Of a DNA stretch of 64,000 nucleotides, positions 25,193 through 34,140 are shown one piece after another. The notes below the pieces were generated by a model. The model was not told the origin of the DNA, made no database searches, and worked only from the letters and a program-made list of their open reading frames with translations. The first letter of the stretch is position 1, and the number at the start of each line of letters is the position of its first letter. The stretch is from Sphingopyxis bauzanensis (GTDB lineage Bacteria; Pseudomonadota; Alphaproteobacteria; Sphingomonadales; Sphingomonadaceae). The position numbers and the translations under genes were made by a program. The stretch covers positions 496,001 through 560,000 of the forward strand of contig NZ_NISK01000002.1 of the NCBI RefSeq assembly GCF_002205675.1, given 5' to 3'.

Positions 25193-26143
25193 ATGACCCT
25201 GCGCGCCGCAGTGCAAATGGACCCGATGGACGGCATCAACATCGGAGGCGACAGCAGCTTTGCCCTGATGCTGAAGGCGCTCGAGCGCGGGTACACCCTC
25301 TATCATTACGACGTCCGCGGGTTGACGTGGGAGGCCGGGCGGCTGACGACGAAGGCGCACCGCGTGCTCGACGTGCAGCGCGAGCCGGGGGCGCACTATA
25401 GCTTCGGCGACGAGGTCACCCTTGATCTTGGCCGCGACGTCGATGTCGTACTGATGCGGCAGGATCCGCCCTTCGACCTCGGTTACCTGACCGGCACCTG
25501 GCTGCTCGAACGGATCGCCAATGAGACGCTCGTGGTCAACGACCCAGTCTCGGTCCGCAACGCGCCCGAAAAAGTCTTCGTCCTCGACTTCCCCGAATAT
25601 ATGCCGCCGACGATGGTCACCCGCGACCTCGACGCGGTGAAGGATTTTCAGGCGCGCCACGGCGCCGTTGTGATCAAGCCGCTGCACGGCAATGGCGGCA
25701 AGGCGGTGTTCCGCATCGACGCCGACGGCAGCAATTTGGGCGCGCTGGTCGAGCTGTTCGGTCAGGTGTGGCCCGAACCCTTCATGGTCCAGCAGTTCCT
25801 GCCCAGCGTGTCGCAGGGCGACAAACGCATCGTGCTGATCGACGGCGAGGTTGCTGGCGCGATCAACCGCAAACCCGGCGAAGGCGAATTCCGCTCCAAC
25901 CTGGCGGTTGGGGGCTATGCCGAAGCCGCGACGCTGACCCCGCGTGAACAGGAAATCTGCGACGTTCTGGGGCCGCAGTTGCGCGAGCGCGGTCTGGTCT
26001 TTGTCGGCATCGACGTGATCGGCGGCGAATGGCTGACCGAAATCAACGTCACCTCGCCAACCGGCATCGTCGCGATCGACCGGTTCAACAACAGCGATAC
26101 GACGGGCATGATCTGGGACGCGATCGTTCGACGGATCGGCTGA
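25193..26143 (+). CDS. gshB: Glutathione synthetase
   Basis: 316-residue ATP-grasp enzyme joining glycine to gamma-glutamylcysteine. Landmarks include VQMDPMDGINIGGDSSFALM at the N-terminus, MRQDPPFDLGY, VIKPLHGNGGKAVFRI (ATP-binding loop) and a C-terminal TEINVTSPTGI metal/ATP segment. ATG 25193 has GAGGA 7 bases upstream and begins 10 bases after the yraN stop, so it belongs to the rsmI-yraN-gshB unit. Length is normal. Confidence 0.97.
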   Translation: MTLRAAVQMDPMDGINIGGDSSFALMLKALERGYTLYHYDVRGLTWEAGRLTTKAHRVLDVQREPGAHYSFGDEVTLDLGRDVDVVLMRQDPPFDLGYLTGTWLLERIANETLVVNDPVSVRNAPEKVFVLDFPEYMPPTMVTRDLDAVKDFQARHGAVVIKPLHGNGGKAVFRIDADGSNLGALVELFGQVWPEPFMVQQFLPSVSQGDKRIVLIDGEVAGAINRKPGEGEFRSNLAVGGYAEAATLTPREQEICDVLGPQLRERGLVFVGIDVIGGEWLTEINVTSPTGIVAIDRFNNSDTTGMIWDAIVRRIG

Positions 26144-26167
26144 CGCACTCCGCGCGTTACCTCCGCC

Positions 26168-26773
26168 ATGACCGATTTCATCCTGAACCTGATCCAGAGC
26201 TGGGGCTATATGGGGATCTTCATCCTCATGTTCCTCGAAAATGTGTTCCCGCCGATCCCCTCCGAAGTCATCATGGGCCTCGGCGGCATTGCTGTCGCCA
26301 GGGGCCATTTCGATTTCTGGACACTGGTCGCGGTCGCGGTGGCCGGGACGACCGTCGGAAATTGGGTCTGGTACGGGATCGGGCGCTGGATCGGCTATCA
26401 GCGGCTCAAGCCCTTTATCGACCGACACGGCCGCTGGCTGACGCTCGACTGGGCCGAGGTGGAAAAGCTGCATAACTGGTTTCTGAAATATGGGCCCGGC
26501 ATCGTCTTCGCTGCGCGCTTCATGCCCGTCGCGCGCACGATGGTGTCGCTGCCCGCGGGTATGGTGAAGATGAACCAGGCGAAATTCCTGCTGTGGACCG
26601 CGGCGGGATCGGCGATCTGGATCAGCGCGCTCGCTGGGGCGGGCAACTGGTTCGGCGGCAGATTCGCCAATCTGGATGCGTTCGTCGGCCCGGTGGCGCT
26701 GGTTGCGATCGGGTCGCTGGTGCTGCTGTATCTCTATCGCGTGGTCACTTGGAAGCCGACGCAGGCTGACTAA
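26168..26773 (+). CDS. DedA family membrane protein
   Basis: 201-residue DedA/SNARE-associated membrane protein. Features are FLENVFPPIPSEVIMGLGG near the N-terminus and the conserved FAARFMPVARTMVSLPAG segment followed by GSAIWISALAGAGNWFG. Family members are lipid transporters or flippases (undecaprenyl phosphate and phosphatidylethanolamine have been reported) in the inner membrane. It starts 24 bases after gshB and its last 4 bases overlap the end of convergent xerC. Confidence 0.93.
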   Translation: MTDFILNLIQSWGYMGIFILMFLENVFPPIPSEVIMGLGGIAVARGHFDFWTLVAVAVAGTTVGNWVWYGIGRWIGYQRLKPFIDRHGRWLTLDWAEVEKLHNWFLKYGPGIVFAARFMPVARTMVSLPAGMVKMNQAKFLLWTAAGSAIWISALAGAGNWFGGRFANLDAFVGPVALVAIGSLVLLYLYRVVTWKPTQAD

Positions 26774-27660
26774 GCCCGCGGGTGCGCGCTGCGATAAATG
26801 TCGAGCAGGTGCGCGGCATCGACCGCGGTGTACACCTGCGTTGACGCGAGGCTCGCGTGTCCGAGCAGTTCCTGCAAACTGCGCAAATCGGCGCCGCCCG
26901 CCAGCAGATGCGTCGCGAAGCTGTGGCGCAGGGCGTGCGGCGTCGTGCGTTCGGACAGCCCCAGCGCGCGCCGCGCCGTCCGCACGCTGGCGCGCACGAC
27001 CCCGGGTGCCAGCGGCCCGCCGCGCGCGCCGAGGAACAACGGTGCGTCCTTGGCGATCGGATAGGGGCAGGCGTCGACATAACGCGTCACCGCTGCCGCC
27101 ACAGCAGGGAGGATCGGCACGACGCGCGTCTTGTTCCGCTTGCCGGTAACGCGCAGTGTCTCGCCCAGCGGCAGCACCGCGCCGGTCAGTCCCAGCGCCT
27201 CGCCGATACGCAGCCCCGCGCCGTAAAGCAGCAACAGCAGCGCAAAATCGCGCGCGCCGGTCCAGCCCTGCCGCGCGTTGTCCTCGACATCCTGCGCCAG
27301 CGCGAGCGCCTCGGTGGGCGAAACCGGGCGCGGCAGCCCCTTCTTGACCCGCGGCCCGCGCAACGGCGGCACGCTCGCGCCCGAACCGCCAACGAAGCGC
27401 AGGAAGCCGCGCAACGCAGAAAGCTCGCGCGCTGCCGACGCATTGCCCAGCCCCTGGGCACGGCGGTCGGCGAGATAGGCGCGCAGATCATTGGGGGTCA
27501 GTTTCGCCAGCATCGGGCCATCGACGGCGCCACCGCGGTGCTCCGACAGGAAGGCACAGAAGCGTTCGGCGGTCGCGATATAGGCGCGACGCGTATGCTC
27601 CGACCGGCGCTTTTCATGCGCCAGATGGGCATCCCAGTCGCGGATCAGATCGAGGCTCAC
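26770..27660 (-). CDS. xerC: Tyrosine recombinase XerC
   Basis: 296-residue tyrosine recombinase that with XerD resolves chromosome dimers at dif. All catalytic residues are visible: R151 (GAGLRIGEAL), K174 (VTGKRNKTR), H242 and R245 (HALRHSF), H268 (LLGHAS) and Y277 (TQVYTAVD). The N-terminal SAM-like core-binding domain spans about 1-95. Start GTG 27660 with GGGA upstream. It is housekeeping, not an integrase: it lies in a conserved run with hemW, rdgB and rph and no phage genes are near. Confidence 0.95.
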   Translation of the reverse strand: MSLDLIRDWDAHLAHEKRRSEHTRRAYIATAERFCAFLSEHRGGAVDGPMLAKLTPNDLRAYLADRRAQGLGNASAARELSALRGFLRFVGGSGASVPPLRGPRVKKGLPRPVSPTEALALAQDVEDNARQGWTGARDFALLLLLYGAGLRIGEALGLTGAVLPLGETLRVTGKRNKTRVVPILPAVAAAVTRYVDACPYPIAKDAPLFLGARGGPLAPGVVRASVRTARRALGLSERTTPHALRHSFATHLLAGGADLRSLQELLGHASLASTQVYTAVDAAHLLDIYRSAHPRA

Positions 27661-27677
27661 TCAAAATCCCATGCGTG

Positions 27678-27741
27678 CTGAGCTTGTCGAAGCACTGCTT
27701 CTCTCGACGGTGAAGGAAAAATGGTCCTTCGACAAGCTCAG
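27678..27741. repeat. Inverted repeat between hemW and xerC
   Basis: Perfect 15-base arms ctgagcttgtcgaag (27678-27692) and cttcgacaagctcag (27727-27741) with a 34-base loop. The motif resembles the repeat at 50221-50250 and is a typical dispersed intergenic palindrome. Confidence 0.75.
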
Positions 27742-27763
27742 GAAAAACGGAGCATAAGTTGCC

Positions 27764-28909
27764 TTAACCCGTGCGGACAACCGCGGAGAGGATCGAGTCG
27801 AGCAGCAATATGCCCTCATCGGTCACTGTCAGTTGGTCGCCCTCCAGCGTCATCAGTCCCTGATCGACCAACCATGCTACCGCATTGGCATCGACAAACG
27901 CCTCGCGCCCCAACCCACTGCGCGTCTCGATCCGCGCCAGATCGACGCCCTCGGTCAACCGCAGCCCCATCAGCATCGCCTCGGTTGCGCGTTCGTGCGC
28001 CGGCAGGTCCGCTTCGACCTTCAACCCATGCCCATTGCGCGCCACCGCCGCGACGAAATTCTCGGGCTTCTTGTGGCGTTCGGTCGCCTGTCCCAGCCGC
28101 CGCCCATGCGCGCCGGGACCGACCCCTGCATAATCGGCATAGCGCCAGTAAGCGAGGTTGTGGCGGCTCTCTTGCCCGATCCGTGCATGGTTCGACACTT
28201 CGTAACGCGGCAGGCCCGCGGCGCGCGTCATCGCCTGCGTTGCGTCGAACAGGTCGGCGGCGGCGTCGCCATCGGGGATGGTGAGATCGCCCTTCGCCGC
28301 CAGCGTCGCAAAGCGCGTGCCGGGCTCGATGGTCAGCTGGTACAGCGAGAGATGATCGGTGCCGAACGCCAGCGCGCCCACCAATTCGCTTTCCCACGCC
28401 GCCAGTGTCTGACCGGGGCGCGCGTAGATCAGGTCGAAGCTGACGCGTGTGAAATGTTCCTGCGCCGTCGCAATGGCGCGCCGCGCCTCTTCCTCACTGT
28501 GCGCGCGGCCCAAAAATTCAAGCACTTGCGAATCGAAGCTCTGAACTCCGATCGATACGCGGTTCACCCCGGCGACGGCGAGGTCGGCGAAATTGGCGAC
28601 CTCAACGGAGTTTGGATTGGCTTCCAACGTGATCTCGACATCCTCGGTCAAGCCCCATTCGGCCGCCGCTGCCGCAATCACCGCTGCGACGGTGGAAGGG
28701 GGCATCAGGCTGGGCGTACCACCGCCGAAAAAGATCGACCCGACCGGGCGATCCGGCAGCAACGCCGCCTCATGGCGTAAATCGGCGAGCAGGGCATCGC
28801 GCCACTGCGCTTGGTCAACGCTCTCTCGGACGTGGCTGTTGAAGTCGCAATAGGGGCATTTCGACACGCAAAACGGCCAATGGACATAAAGGGCGAGCGG
28901 TTCGGCCAC
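27764..28909 (-). CDS. hemW: Radical SAM family heme chaperone HemW
   Basis: 381-residue radical SAM protein. The iron-sulfur ligands are C14, C18 and C21 (WPFCVSKCPYC), followed by FFGGGTPSLM, ITLEANPNSVE and GVQSFDSQVLEFLGR. HemW binds heme and delivers it to membrane proteins; it is often misnamed coproporphyrinogen III oxidase, but has the HemW-type CxxxCxxC arrangement and length. GTG 28909-28907 shares one base with the TAG that would end the restored small gene upstream, so translation is probably coupled. xerC follows after a repeat. Confidence 0.94.
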   Translation of the reverse strand: MAEPLALYVHWPFCVSKCPYCDFNSHVRESVDQAQWRDALLADLRHEAALLPDRPVGSIFFGGGTPSLMPPSTVAAVIAAAAAEWGLTEDVEITLEANPNSVEVANFADLAVAGVNRVSIGVQSFDSQVLEFLGRAHSEEEARRAIATAQEHFTRVSFDLIYARPGQTLAAWESELVGALAFGTDHLSLYQLTIEPGTRFATLAAKGDLTIPDGDAAADLFDATQAMTRAAGLPRYEVSNHARIGQESRHNLAYWRYADYAGVGPGAHGRRLGQATERHKKPENFVAAVARNGHGLKVEADLPAHERATEAMLMGLRLTEGVDLARIETRSGLGREAFVDANAVAWLVDQGLMTLEGDQLTVTDEGILLLDSILSAVVRTG

Positions 28910-29135
28910 TATGGGCTCGGATCTTCGGCGCGTGTCGCGATGGGCCTATTCACCTCATCCAACCGCTGCTGAAGACGCTGCAGGAACGGTGTGCCGTGCT
29001 TTTCCATACGGTCAGGGGGATAATTTCTATAGAGACCCGGTAGCGCTCAATCTGAACCTTCAATGCGTCCGCCAACCGCCCGAGATCGCGATCAGACAGG
29101 CTAGTACGTTTGGCATAGGCATTTTCGATGAACAT
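28909..29135 (-). pseudogene. Small gene between rdgB and hemW, apparent one-base frameshift
   Basis: ATG 29135, with AGGGA 7 bases upstream, opens a frame encoding MFIENAYAKRTSLSDRDLGR and on to QIERYR. In this frame it ends with an implausible serine-rich tail at 28950. From about 29038 the adjacent frame reads GLYRNYPPDRMEKHGTPF and LQQRLDEVNRPIATRAEDPS, ending at TAG 28911-28909, which overlaps the hemW GTG by one base. A single missing base near 29036-29041 (cgcggt become cgggt) would restore one 75-residue charged protein. The stop-start overlap strongly supports the joined frame. I do not recognise the family; it may be a small DNA/RNA- or protein-binding factor. Could be a base-calling error. 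Confidence 0.6.
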
Positions 29136-29145
29136 CGACTTGTCC

Positions 29146-29787
29146 CTAAAACACGCCCGCCACCAGCTTGGCAAACGCATCGGCGCGGTGGCTGATCGCA
29201 TGCTTCTCTGCCGGATCGATTTCGGCGTAAGTCAGTGACTTGCCGGTCGGAACAAACACCGGATCATAACCGAAACCCAGCAGACCGCGCGGCGGCCAGG
29301 CCAGGCTGCCTTGCGCGCGGCCCTCGAATACTTCGGCATGGCCATCGGGCCACACGAGCGCGAGAGTGCAGACAAAGCAGGCGCTGCGGTCGACGTCCGG
29401 CCCCTGCTCGGCGAGCAGTCCTTCAACCTTGCCCATCGCCATATACCAGTCGCGGCCCGCCCATGGCTTACCCGGCTCGCCTTCGAAGGCCTGCCGTTCG
29501 GCCCAGTCTGCGGTGTAAACCCCCGGCCGTCCGCCAAGCGCGGCAACCTCCAGCCCGCTGTCGTCGGCCAGCGCAGGCAGCCCCGCCGCCGACGCGCTCG
29601 CATGCGCCTTCAGCAACGCATTGTCGCGGAACGTCGTCCCCGTCTCCTCGGGCTCGGGCAGGCCGAGGTCGCCCGCCGACACCGGTTCGATGCCATAGGG
29701 CTCGAGCAACGCCCGAATCTCGCGCACCTTGCCCGCATTATGGCTGGCGATGACGAGTTTGCCGGGGTTGAGTTTGCGATGCGACAT
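29146..29787 (-). CDS. rdgB: Non-canonical purine NTP pyrophosphatase (dITP/XTP)
   Basis: 213-residue RdgB/HAM1 protein that hydrolyses dITP and XTP to monophosphates and so keeps deaminated purines out of DNA and RNA. Motifs: [63 protein letters not shown] and the C-terminal [14 protein letters not shown] 29787 was preferred over the TTG 3 bases upstream. It lies between rph and the small frameshifted gene in a leftward operon. Confidence 0.96.
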   Translation of the reverse strand: MSHRKLNPGKLVIASHNAGKVREIRALLEPYGIEPVSAGDLGLPEPEETGTTFRDNALLKAHASASAAGLPALADDSGLEVAALGGRPGVYTADWAERQAFEGEPGKPWAGRDWYMAMGKVEGLLAEQGPDVDRSACFVCTLALVWPDGHAEVFEGRAQGSLAWPPRGLLGFGYDPVFVPTGKSLTYAEIDPAEKHAISHRADAFAKLVAGVF

Positions 29788-29804
29788 CAACCTGCCCTAT
29801 CTTT

Positions 29805-29877
29805 CGTCATGCCGGACTTGATCCGGCATCCAGTCCAGCGACGGCGGCGCGGACCCCGGATCAAGTCCGGGGTGACG
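29805..29877. repeat. Inverted repeat (ccggacttgatccggg family) between rph and rdgB
   Basis: The 27-base arms 29805-29831 and 29851-29877 are inverted copies with about 23 of 27 matches, differing by paired changes that keep base pairing within each arm. A half copy (caccccggacatgatccggg) is at about 50168-50190. This palindrome is widespread in alphaproteobacteria (from memory). Confidence 0.75.
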
Positions 29878-29884
29878 ACGTTTA

Positions 29885-30601
29885 TTACCGCCCCGTCGCC
29901 TTGTCCTGCGCCGCGAAAATCTCGGTGCAGCCGATGCGCGCCAGCCGCAGCAACCGCAGCAGGCCTTCCTCGTCATAGGTCGCTCCCTCGGCGCTCGCCT
30001 GCACTTCGACGATCTGGCCGCGGCCGGTCAGCACGAAATTGCCGTCGGCCTCCGCGACCGAATCCTCGTCATAATCGAGGTCGAGCACCGGGGTGCCGTT
30101 GTAGATGCCGCACGAAATCGCGCCGACCTTGTCGACGATCGGATCCTCGGCAATTGTCTTGGCTTCGAGCAGCTTGTCGACGGCGATGCGCAGGGCAACC
30201 CACGCGCCGGAAATCGACGCGGTACGCGTGCCGCCGTCGGCTTGGATCACGTCGCAATCGATGACGATCTGGCGCTCGCCGAGTTTCTTCATATCGACCA
30301 CGGCGCGCAAGCTGCGCCCGATAAGCCGCTGGATTTCCTGCGTCCGTCCCGACTGCTTGCCCTTCGCTGCTTCGCGGCTGCCGCGGGTGTGCGTCGCGCG
30401 AGGTAACATGCCATATTCGGCGGTCACCCAGCCCTGCCCCTTGCCGCGCAGGAACGGCGGCACCTTTTCATCGACGCTGGCGGTTACCAGCACCTTGGTG
30501 TTGCCGAAGCTGACGAGCACGCTGCCCTCGGCATGGATGGTGAAGGCAGTTTCGATGGCGATGGGGCGCATCTGATCGGGGGCGCGGCCGGATGGGCGCA
30601 T
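29885..30601 (-). CDS. rph: Ribonuclease PH
   Basis: 238-residue phosphorolytic exoribonuclease that trims tRNA 3' ends. Motifs: [68 protein letters not shown], and [11 protein letters not shown]. Full length, with AGGAGAA about 8 bases before ATG 30601. It heads the rph-rdgB-small gene-hemW-xerC run and is divergent from hrcA across about 100 bases. Confidence 0.97.
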   Translation of the reverse strand: MRPSGRAPDQMRPIAIETAFTIHAEGSVLVSFGNTKVLVTASVDEKVPPFLRGKGQGWVTAEYGMLPRATHTRGSREAAKGKQSGRTQEIQRLIGRSLRAVVDMKKLGERQIVIDCDVIQADGGTRTASISGAWVALRIAVDKLLEAKTIAEDPIVDKVGAISCGIYNGTPVLDLDYDEDSVAEADGNFVLTGRGQIVEVQASAEGATYDEEGLLRLLRLARIGCTEIFAAQDKATGR

Positions 30602-30703
30602 GGGGGATTCTCCTGTGAATGTGTGCGGCGCGCTTAGCGGGGCATGCGGCAGTTGGCCAGAGCATAGCTTGCCCCCACGCCCCCGCGTCCCTAAATCCCC
30701 ACC

Positions 30704-31747
30704 ATGACCACCGCGCCGATCACCGAACTCACCACGCGCGCCCGCGACGTGTTCCGGCTGGTCGTCGACGCTTATCTGGAAACCGGCCAGCCGGTCGGGT
30801 CGCGCACCTTGTCAAAGCTCGCGGCGCTCAACCTTTCCCCCGCATCAATCCGCAACGTCATGCAGGATCTGGAGGAATTCGGCCTGCTCGCCAGCCCGCA
30901 CACCAGCGCGGGTCGCTTGCCGACCGAGCAGGGGCTGCGCCTGTTCGTCGACGGGATGATGCAGGTCGCGGAACCCAGCGCCGAGGACCGCGCGCAGATC
31001 GAGGCATCCCTCTCAGACGCCGGTCCGATCGAAAGCGCGCTGGCGCAGGCGACCTCCGCGCTCTCTGGCCTGTCCGCGTGCGCCGGACTGGTGCTCGTCC
31101 CCAAGCATGAGCGCATCCTCAAACAGGTCGCGTTTGTGCCGCTGTCCGACGCGCAGGCACTCGTCGTGCTCGTCGCGAGCGATGGTGCGGTCGAGAACCG
31201 TGTCATCGACACCCCGCCCGGGCTCGATCCGTCGGCGCTGGTCGAGGCGGGCAATTACATCAGCGCGATGCTGGCGGGTTTGACGCTGACCGAAGCGATG
31301 GCGCGGGTGCGGCGTGAGATAGAGGCCGAGCGCATCGCGATCGACCGCGCCGCGCAGGATCTGGTCAGCCGCGGGCTGGCAATCTGGTCGTCCGACGGCG
31401 CCGACCGCCCGGTGTTGATCGTGCGCGGGCAGGCCAATCTGCTCGACGACAGCGCGGTCGGCGACCTCGACCGCGTGCGGCAATTGCTCGACGAGCTGGA
31501 AACCAAGCAGGACATCGCGCAATTGCTCGACAGCGCGCGCGACGGCAGCGCGACCCGCATTTTCATCGGGTCAGAGAATAAATTATTCTCGCTTTCGGGC
31601 TCTTCCGTGATAGCGGCGCCCTATCGCGGATCGGACGGGCGCGTGGTCGGCGTGGTCGGGGTTATCGGCCCCACCCGCTTGAACTATGCCCGCATCGTTC
31701 CCATGGTGGATTTCACCGCACAATCGCTCTCCAGACTGATACGATAG
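30704..31747 (+). CDS. hrcA: Heat-inducible transcriptional repressor HrcA
   Basis: 347-residue HrcA repressor, which binds CIRCE elements at chaperone operons and is folded by GroEL. The N-terminal winged helix (about 8-75) contains [37 protein letters not shown] and [18 protein letters not shown]; the dimerisation and inserted regions follow. No CIRCE repeat (TTAGCACTC-N9-GAGTGCTAA) was seen in the 100 bases upstream, so this operon is probably not itself HrcA-controlled. grpE follows after 4 bases. Confidence 0.97.
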   Translation: MTTAPITELTTRARDVFRLVVDAYLETGQPVGSRTLSKLAALNLSPASIRNVMQDLEEFGLLASPHTSAGRLPTEQGLRLFVDGMMQVAEPSAEDRAQIEASLSDAGPIESALAQATSALSGLSACAGLVLVPKHERILKQVAFVPLSDAQALVVLVASDGAVENRVIDTPPGLDPSALVEAGNYISAMLAGLTLTEAMARVRREIEAERIAIDRAAQDLVSRGLAIWSSDGADRPVLIVRGQANLLDDSAVGDLDRVRQLLDELETKQDIAQLLDSARDGSATRIFIGSENKLFSLSGSSVIAAPYRGSDGRVVGVVGVIGPTRLNYARIVPMVDFTAQSLSRLIR

Positions 31748-31751
31748 GTTT

Positions 31752-32312
31752 ATGACAAACATCGAAAATGACACCCCGGTCGACGACAGCGCGACCTCAG
31801 AAGCCGCAACCTCAACCGACGCCCCCGAAGCGGCAGCGCCTGAGAATGATGAAGTCGCCCAGCTGCACGAACAGCTCGCCGCGGTGCAGCAAGACCTGCT
31901 CTACGCGCGCGCCGAAACGCAGAATCTGGGCCGCCGCAAGGAAAAGGAAATTGCCGACGCGCACGCCTATGCCGCGACCAAGTTTGCGCGCGACATATTG
32001 TCGGTTGCCGACAACCTTGGCCGCGCGCTTGCCGCGCTCAGCGACGAACAGCGCGCGTCGGACGCGATCAAGCCGCTGATCACCGGTCTCGAAGCCACTG
32101 AGCGCGAATTGCTCAGCGTCTTTGAACGCAACGGCATCACCCGCATCGCCGCGATCGGCCTGCCGCTCGATCCCAACCAGCATCAGGCGATGCTGGAGAT
32201 CCCGAGCAGCGACGCCGAACCAGGCACGATCGTGCAGGAAATGCAGGCGGGTTATATGATGAAGGACCGCTTGCTGCGCCCCGCGATGGTCGCGGTGGCG
32301 AAGGCGGGTTAG
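31752..32312 (+). CDS. grpE: Nucleotide exchange factor GrpE
   Basis: 186-residue GrpE, the nucleotide exchange factor for DnaK. An acidic disordered N-terminus is followed by the long dimerising helix (LHEQLAAVQQDLLYARAETQ) and the C-terminal beta domain with the family pattern NGITRIAAIGLPLDPNQHQA and VQEMQAGYMMKDRLLRPAMV. It starts 4 bases after hrcA, so the two are co-translated. Its 3' end faces convergent def across a repeat-rich gap. Confidence 0.97.
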   Translation: MTNIENDTPVDDSATSEAATSTDAPEAAAPENDEVAQLHEQLAAVQQDLLYARAETQNLGRRKEKEIADAHAYAATKFARDILSVADNLGRALAALSDEQRASDAIKPLITGLEATERELLSVFERNGITRIAAIGLPLDPNQHQAMLEIPSSDAEPGTIVQEMQAGYMMKDRLLRPAMVAVAKAG

Positions 32313-32320
32313 CCAAAATC

Positions 32321-32475
32321 TCCCCTCCCCTTGCGGGGGGAGATCAAGGGGTGGGGGTAGCGGCGCGTCTGCGCCACATAAGAATATGCGACATCGATGT
32401 CGGGACCAGAGGTTCTTCGCGCGCAAGCGCGCGGCCTCCCACGCCAACCCCTCCCCGCAAGCGGGAGGGGCTTAA
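32321..32475. repeat. Pair of GC-rich palindromic repeats between grpE and def
   Basis: ctcccctccccttgcggggggagat near 32325-32349 and cccctccccgcaagcgggaggggct near 32449-32473 form local hairpins and are inverted relatives of each other. Gene-free between convergent genes; either hairpin could end transcription. Confidence 0.6.
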
Positions 32476-32478
32476 GCG

Positions 32479-33012
32479 CTAAGCCGCTTTCCGCATCTTC
32501 ATCAGCTTCTTCAGCACCATCTCGCGCTTCAACCGCGACAGATGGTCGATGAACAGGATGCCTTCCAGATGGTCATGCTCGTGCTGGATGCACGTCGCCA
32601 TCAGCCCGGTCATGCGTTCCTGATGATGCTTGCCGTCTTCGTCCTGCCAGTCGACCGTGACTTCGGCGGGGCGCGTTACATCGGCATATTGCTCGGGGAC
32701 CGACAGGCAGCCTTCCGAATAGACGCTATGCTCTTCGCTCTCGTCGGAAAAGACGGGGTTGATGAACACGCGCGGCTCGCGGATCACCTTTTTGCCCTCT
32801 TCATCCTCGGGATCGGGTTCCTGCAAATCGATCACCAGGATGCGCTTCGCCACCCCGACCTGGATCGCCGCCAGCCCGATGCCGGGCGCGTCGTACATTG
32901 TCTCGAACATATCGGCGACCAGCTGCTTCAGCTCGGCATCGAAAGTCTCGACGGGCTTCGAAATGACGCGCAGCCGGGGATCCGGTGTCTCTATGATGGG
33001 TAGGATGGCCAT
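32479..33012 (-). CDS. def: Peptide deformylase
   Basis: 177-residue iron/zinc metalloenzyme removing the N-formyl group from nascent proteins. Motif 1 GIGLAAIQVG, motif 2 EGCLSVP with metal ligand C102, motif 3 QHEHDHLEG with H144, E145 and H148. Class I layout with the usual C-terminal helix. The divergent neighbourhood holds fmt, the enzyme that adds the formyl group. ATG 33012. Confidence 0.98.
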   Translation of the reverse strand: MAILPIIETPDPRLRVISKPVETFDAELKQLVADMFETMYDAPGIGLAAIQVGVAKRILVIDLQEPDPEDEEGKKVIREPRVFINPVFSDESEEHSVYSEGCLSVPEQYADVTRPAEVTVDWQDEDGKHHQERMTGLMATCIQHEHDHLEGILFIDHLSRLKREMVLKKLMKMRKAA

Positions 33013-33044
33013 GGGGGCTCAGGTATGGTCGGAGGGGCGTGGGG

Positions 33045-33431
33045 TCAAGGGGCTGACGGCCCCCCACATTCGAGCAGTAATTCATCGGTTGAGATGACAT
33101 AGCCACCGAACAGACAGTCTGGTTCGCGGCAGTCTCCCGAAATTACCCAATCTTCATAGCGCTTTAGTTGCTTTCTACCTGCAACGGCCACCTTCCCGTC
33201 TGCTCTCTGCAACGTGAATTCGATCATCCTGCTGTCGAACTGGCCGGCTTCATTCTCCAAAGACTCCTTGCGCACATAAGCTCGCTGCCAGTTGTCGAGA
33301 TCTCCAACGCAATGGCTGGTGGGAAGCTTGCGTTCAAGCTTCGCAATTTCCGCATCGCTCGGCTGAAAATCAGTCGTCGAAGAACAGGCTGAACAAGCGA
33401 TCAATATTGCGGTCGCAATATCGCTGTTCAT
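33045..33431 (-). CDS. Hypothetical protein with lipobox-like N-terminus
   Basis: 128-residue protein not recognised as any named family. The start MNSDIATAILIACSACSS has a short hydrophobic segment and two possible lipobox cysteines, so it may be a lipoprotein. The mature part contains cysteines at HCVGDLDNWQRAYVRK, SGDCREPDCLFGGYV and LLLECGG, which may pair. Base composition is less GC-rich than its neighbours, suggesting acquisition or weak constraint. It lies between recR and def on the same strand. A GTG three codons upstream is an alternative start. Confidence 0.6.
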   Translation of the reverse strand: MNSDIATAILIACSACSSTTDFQPSDAEIAKLERKLPTSHCVGDLDNWQRAYVRKESLENEAGQFDSRMIEFTLQRADGKVAVAGRKQLKRYEDWVISGDCREPDCLFGGYVISTDELLLECGGPSAP

Positions 33432-33442
33432 CACTTTCACTA

Positions 33443-34039
33443 TTAACCAACCGGTCGCCGTGCGCGAAGCGCCTGCGCCAACGTCCCCTCATCCAGATAA
33501 TCCAGCTCGCCGCCCACCGGCAGCCCATGCGCCAGCTGCGTCAGCCGCACCGGATAGCCCTCCAGCCGCTCGGCCAGATAATGAGCGGTCGTCTGCCCCT
33601 CCAGCGTTGCGTTCATCGCCAGCACGACCTCGTCGATGCCGCCCGCCGCGACGCGCGCGACCAACGCGTCGATCGTCAGATCCTGCGGGCGGACGCCCTC
33701 CAGCGCCGACAATCGCCCGCCTAGGACATGATATTTTCCAGGGAACAGCCGCGATTTGTCGAGCGCCCACAGGTCCGAAACCTCCTCGACAACGCACAGC
33801 GACCGCGCATCGCGGCGCGGGTCGGCGCAGATCGCGCAGGGATCGTGGGTATCGACATTGCCGCAGATGGTGCAGGTGACGAGCCGTTCGGACACCGTCT
33901 GGAGCGCCGCGAGCAGCGGCACGAACGCACTCTCGCGCTTCTTCATCAGATGCAGCACCGCACGCCGCGCCGACCGCGGGCCGAGACCGGGGAGACGGGC
34001 AAGTTGCTGGACGAGGGCTTCGATTTCGCTGGAGGCCAT
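33443..34039 (-). CDS. recR: Recombination mediator protein RecR
   Basis: 198-residue RecR, which with RecO loads RecA onto SSB-coated gaps. Helix-hairpin-helix [19 protein letters not shown] at the N-terminus, a four-cysteine zinc finger (CTICGN and CAICADP), a Toprim domain ([26 protein letters not shown]) and the C-terminal Walker-like [20 protein letters not shown]. Complete length. Divergent from fmt. Confidence 0.97.
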   Translation of the reverse strand: MASSEIEALVQQLARLPGLGPRSARRAVLHLMKKRESAFVPLLAALQTVSERLVTCTICGNVDTHDPCAICADPRRDARSLCVVEEVSDLWALDKSRLFPGKYHVLGGRLSALEGVRPQDLTIDALVARVAAGGIDEVVLAMNATLEGQTTAHYLAERLEGYPVRLTQLAHGLPVGGELDYLDEGTLAQALRARRPVG

Positions 34040-34140
34040 GGTGGGGTGGTAGTGGCGCTAGGGGATGCGCGCAATATCCCCTCTCCCGACGGGAAAGGGA
34101 TACTTGCACAACCCCCCAACCTCCGCCAAAGCCCGCACCC

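Noticed and set aside
22756..26473. Long opposite-strand frames across the LpoA-like gene, rsmI, gshB and dedA
   Set aside because: They mirror real genes in high-GC DNA and show no family signature or ribosome site.
26770..27660. XerC as possible phage or island integrase
   Set aside because: It has XerC length and sits in a conserved housekeeping run with hemW, rdgB and rph and no phage genes.
30602..30703. CIRCE element or heat-shock promoter before hrcA
   Set aside because: No TTAGCACTC-N9-GAGTGCTAA repeat is present; a cttg...cctaaat pair could mimic a sigma-32 promoter but is too weak and too close to the start codon to claim.
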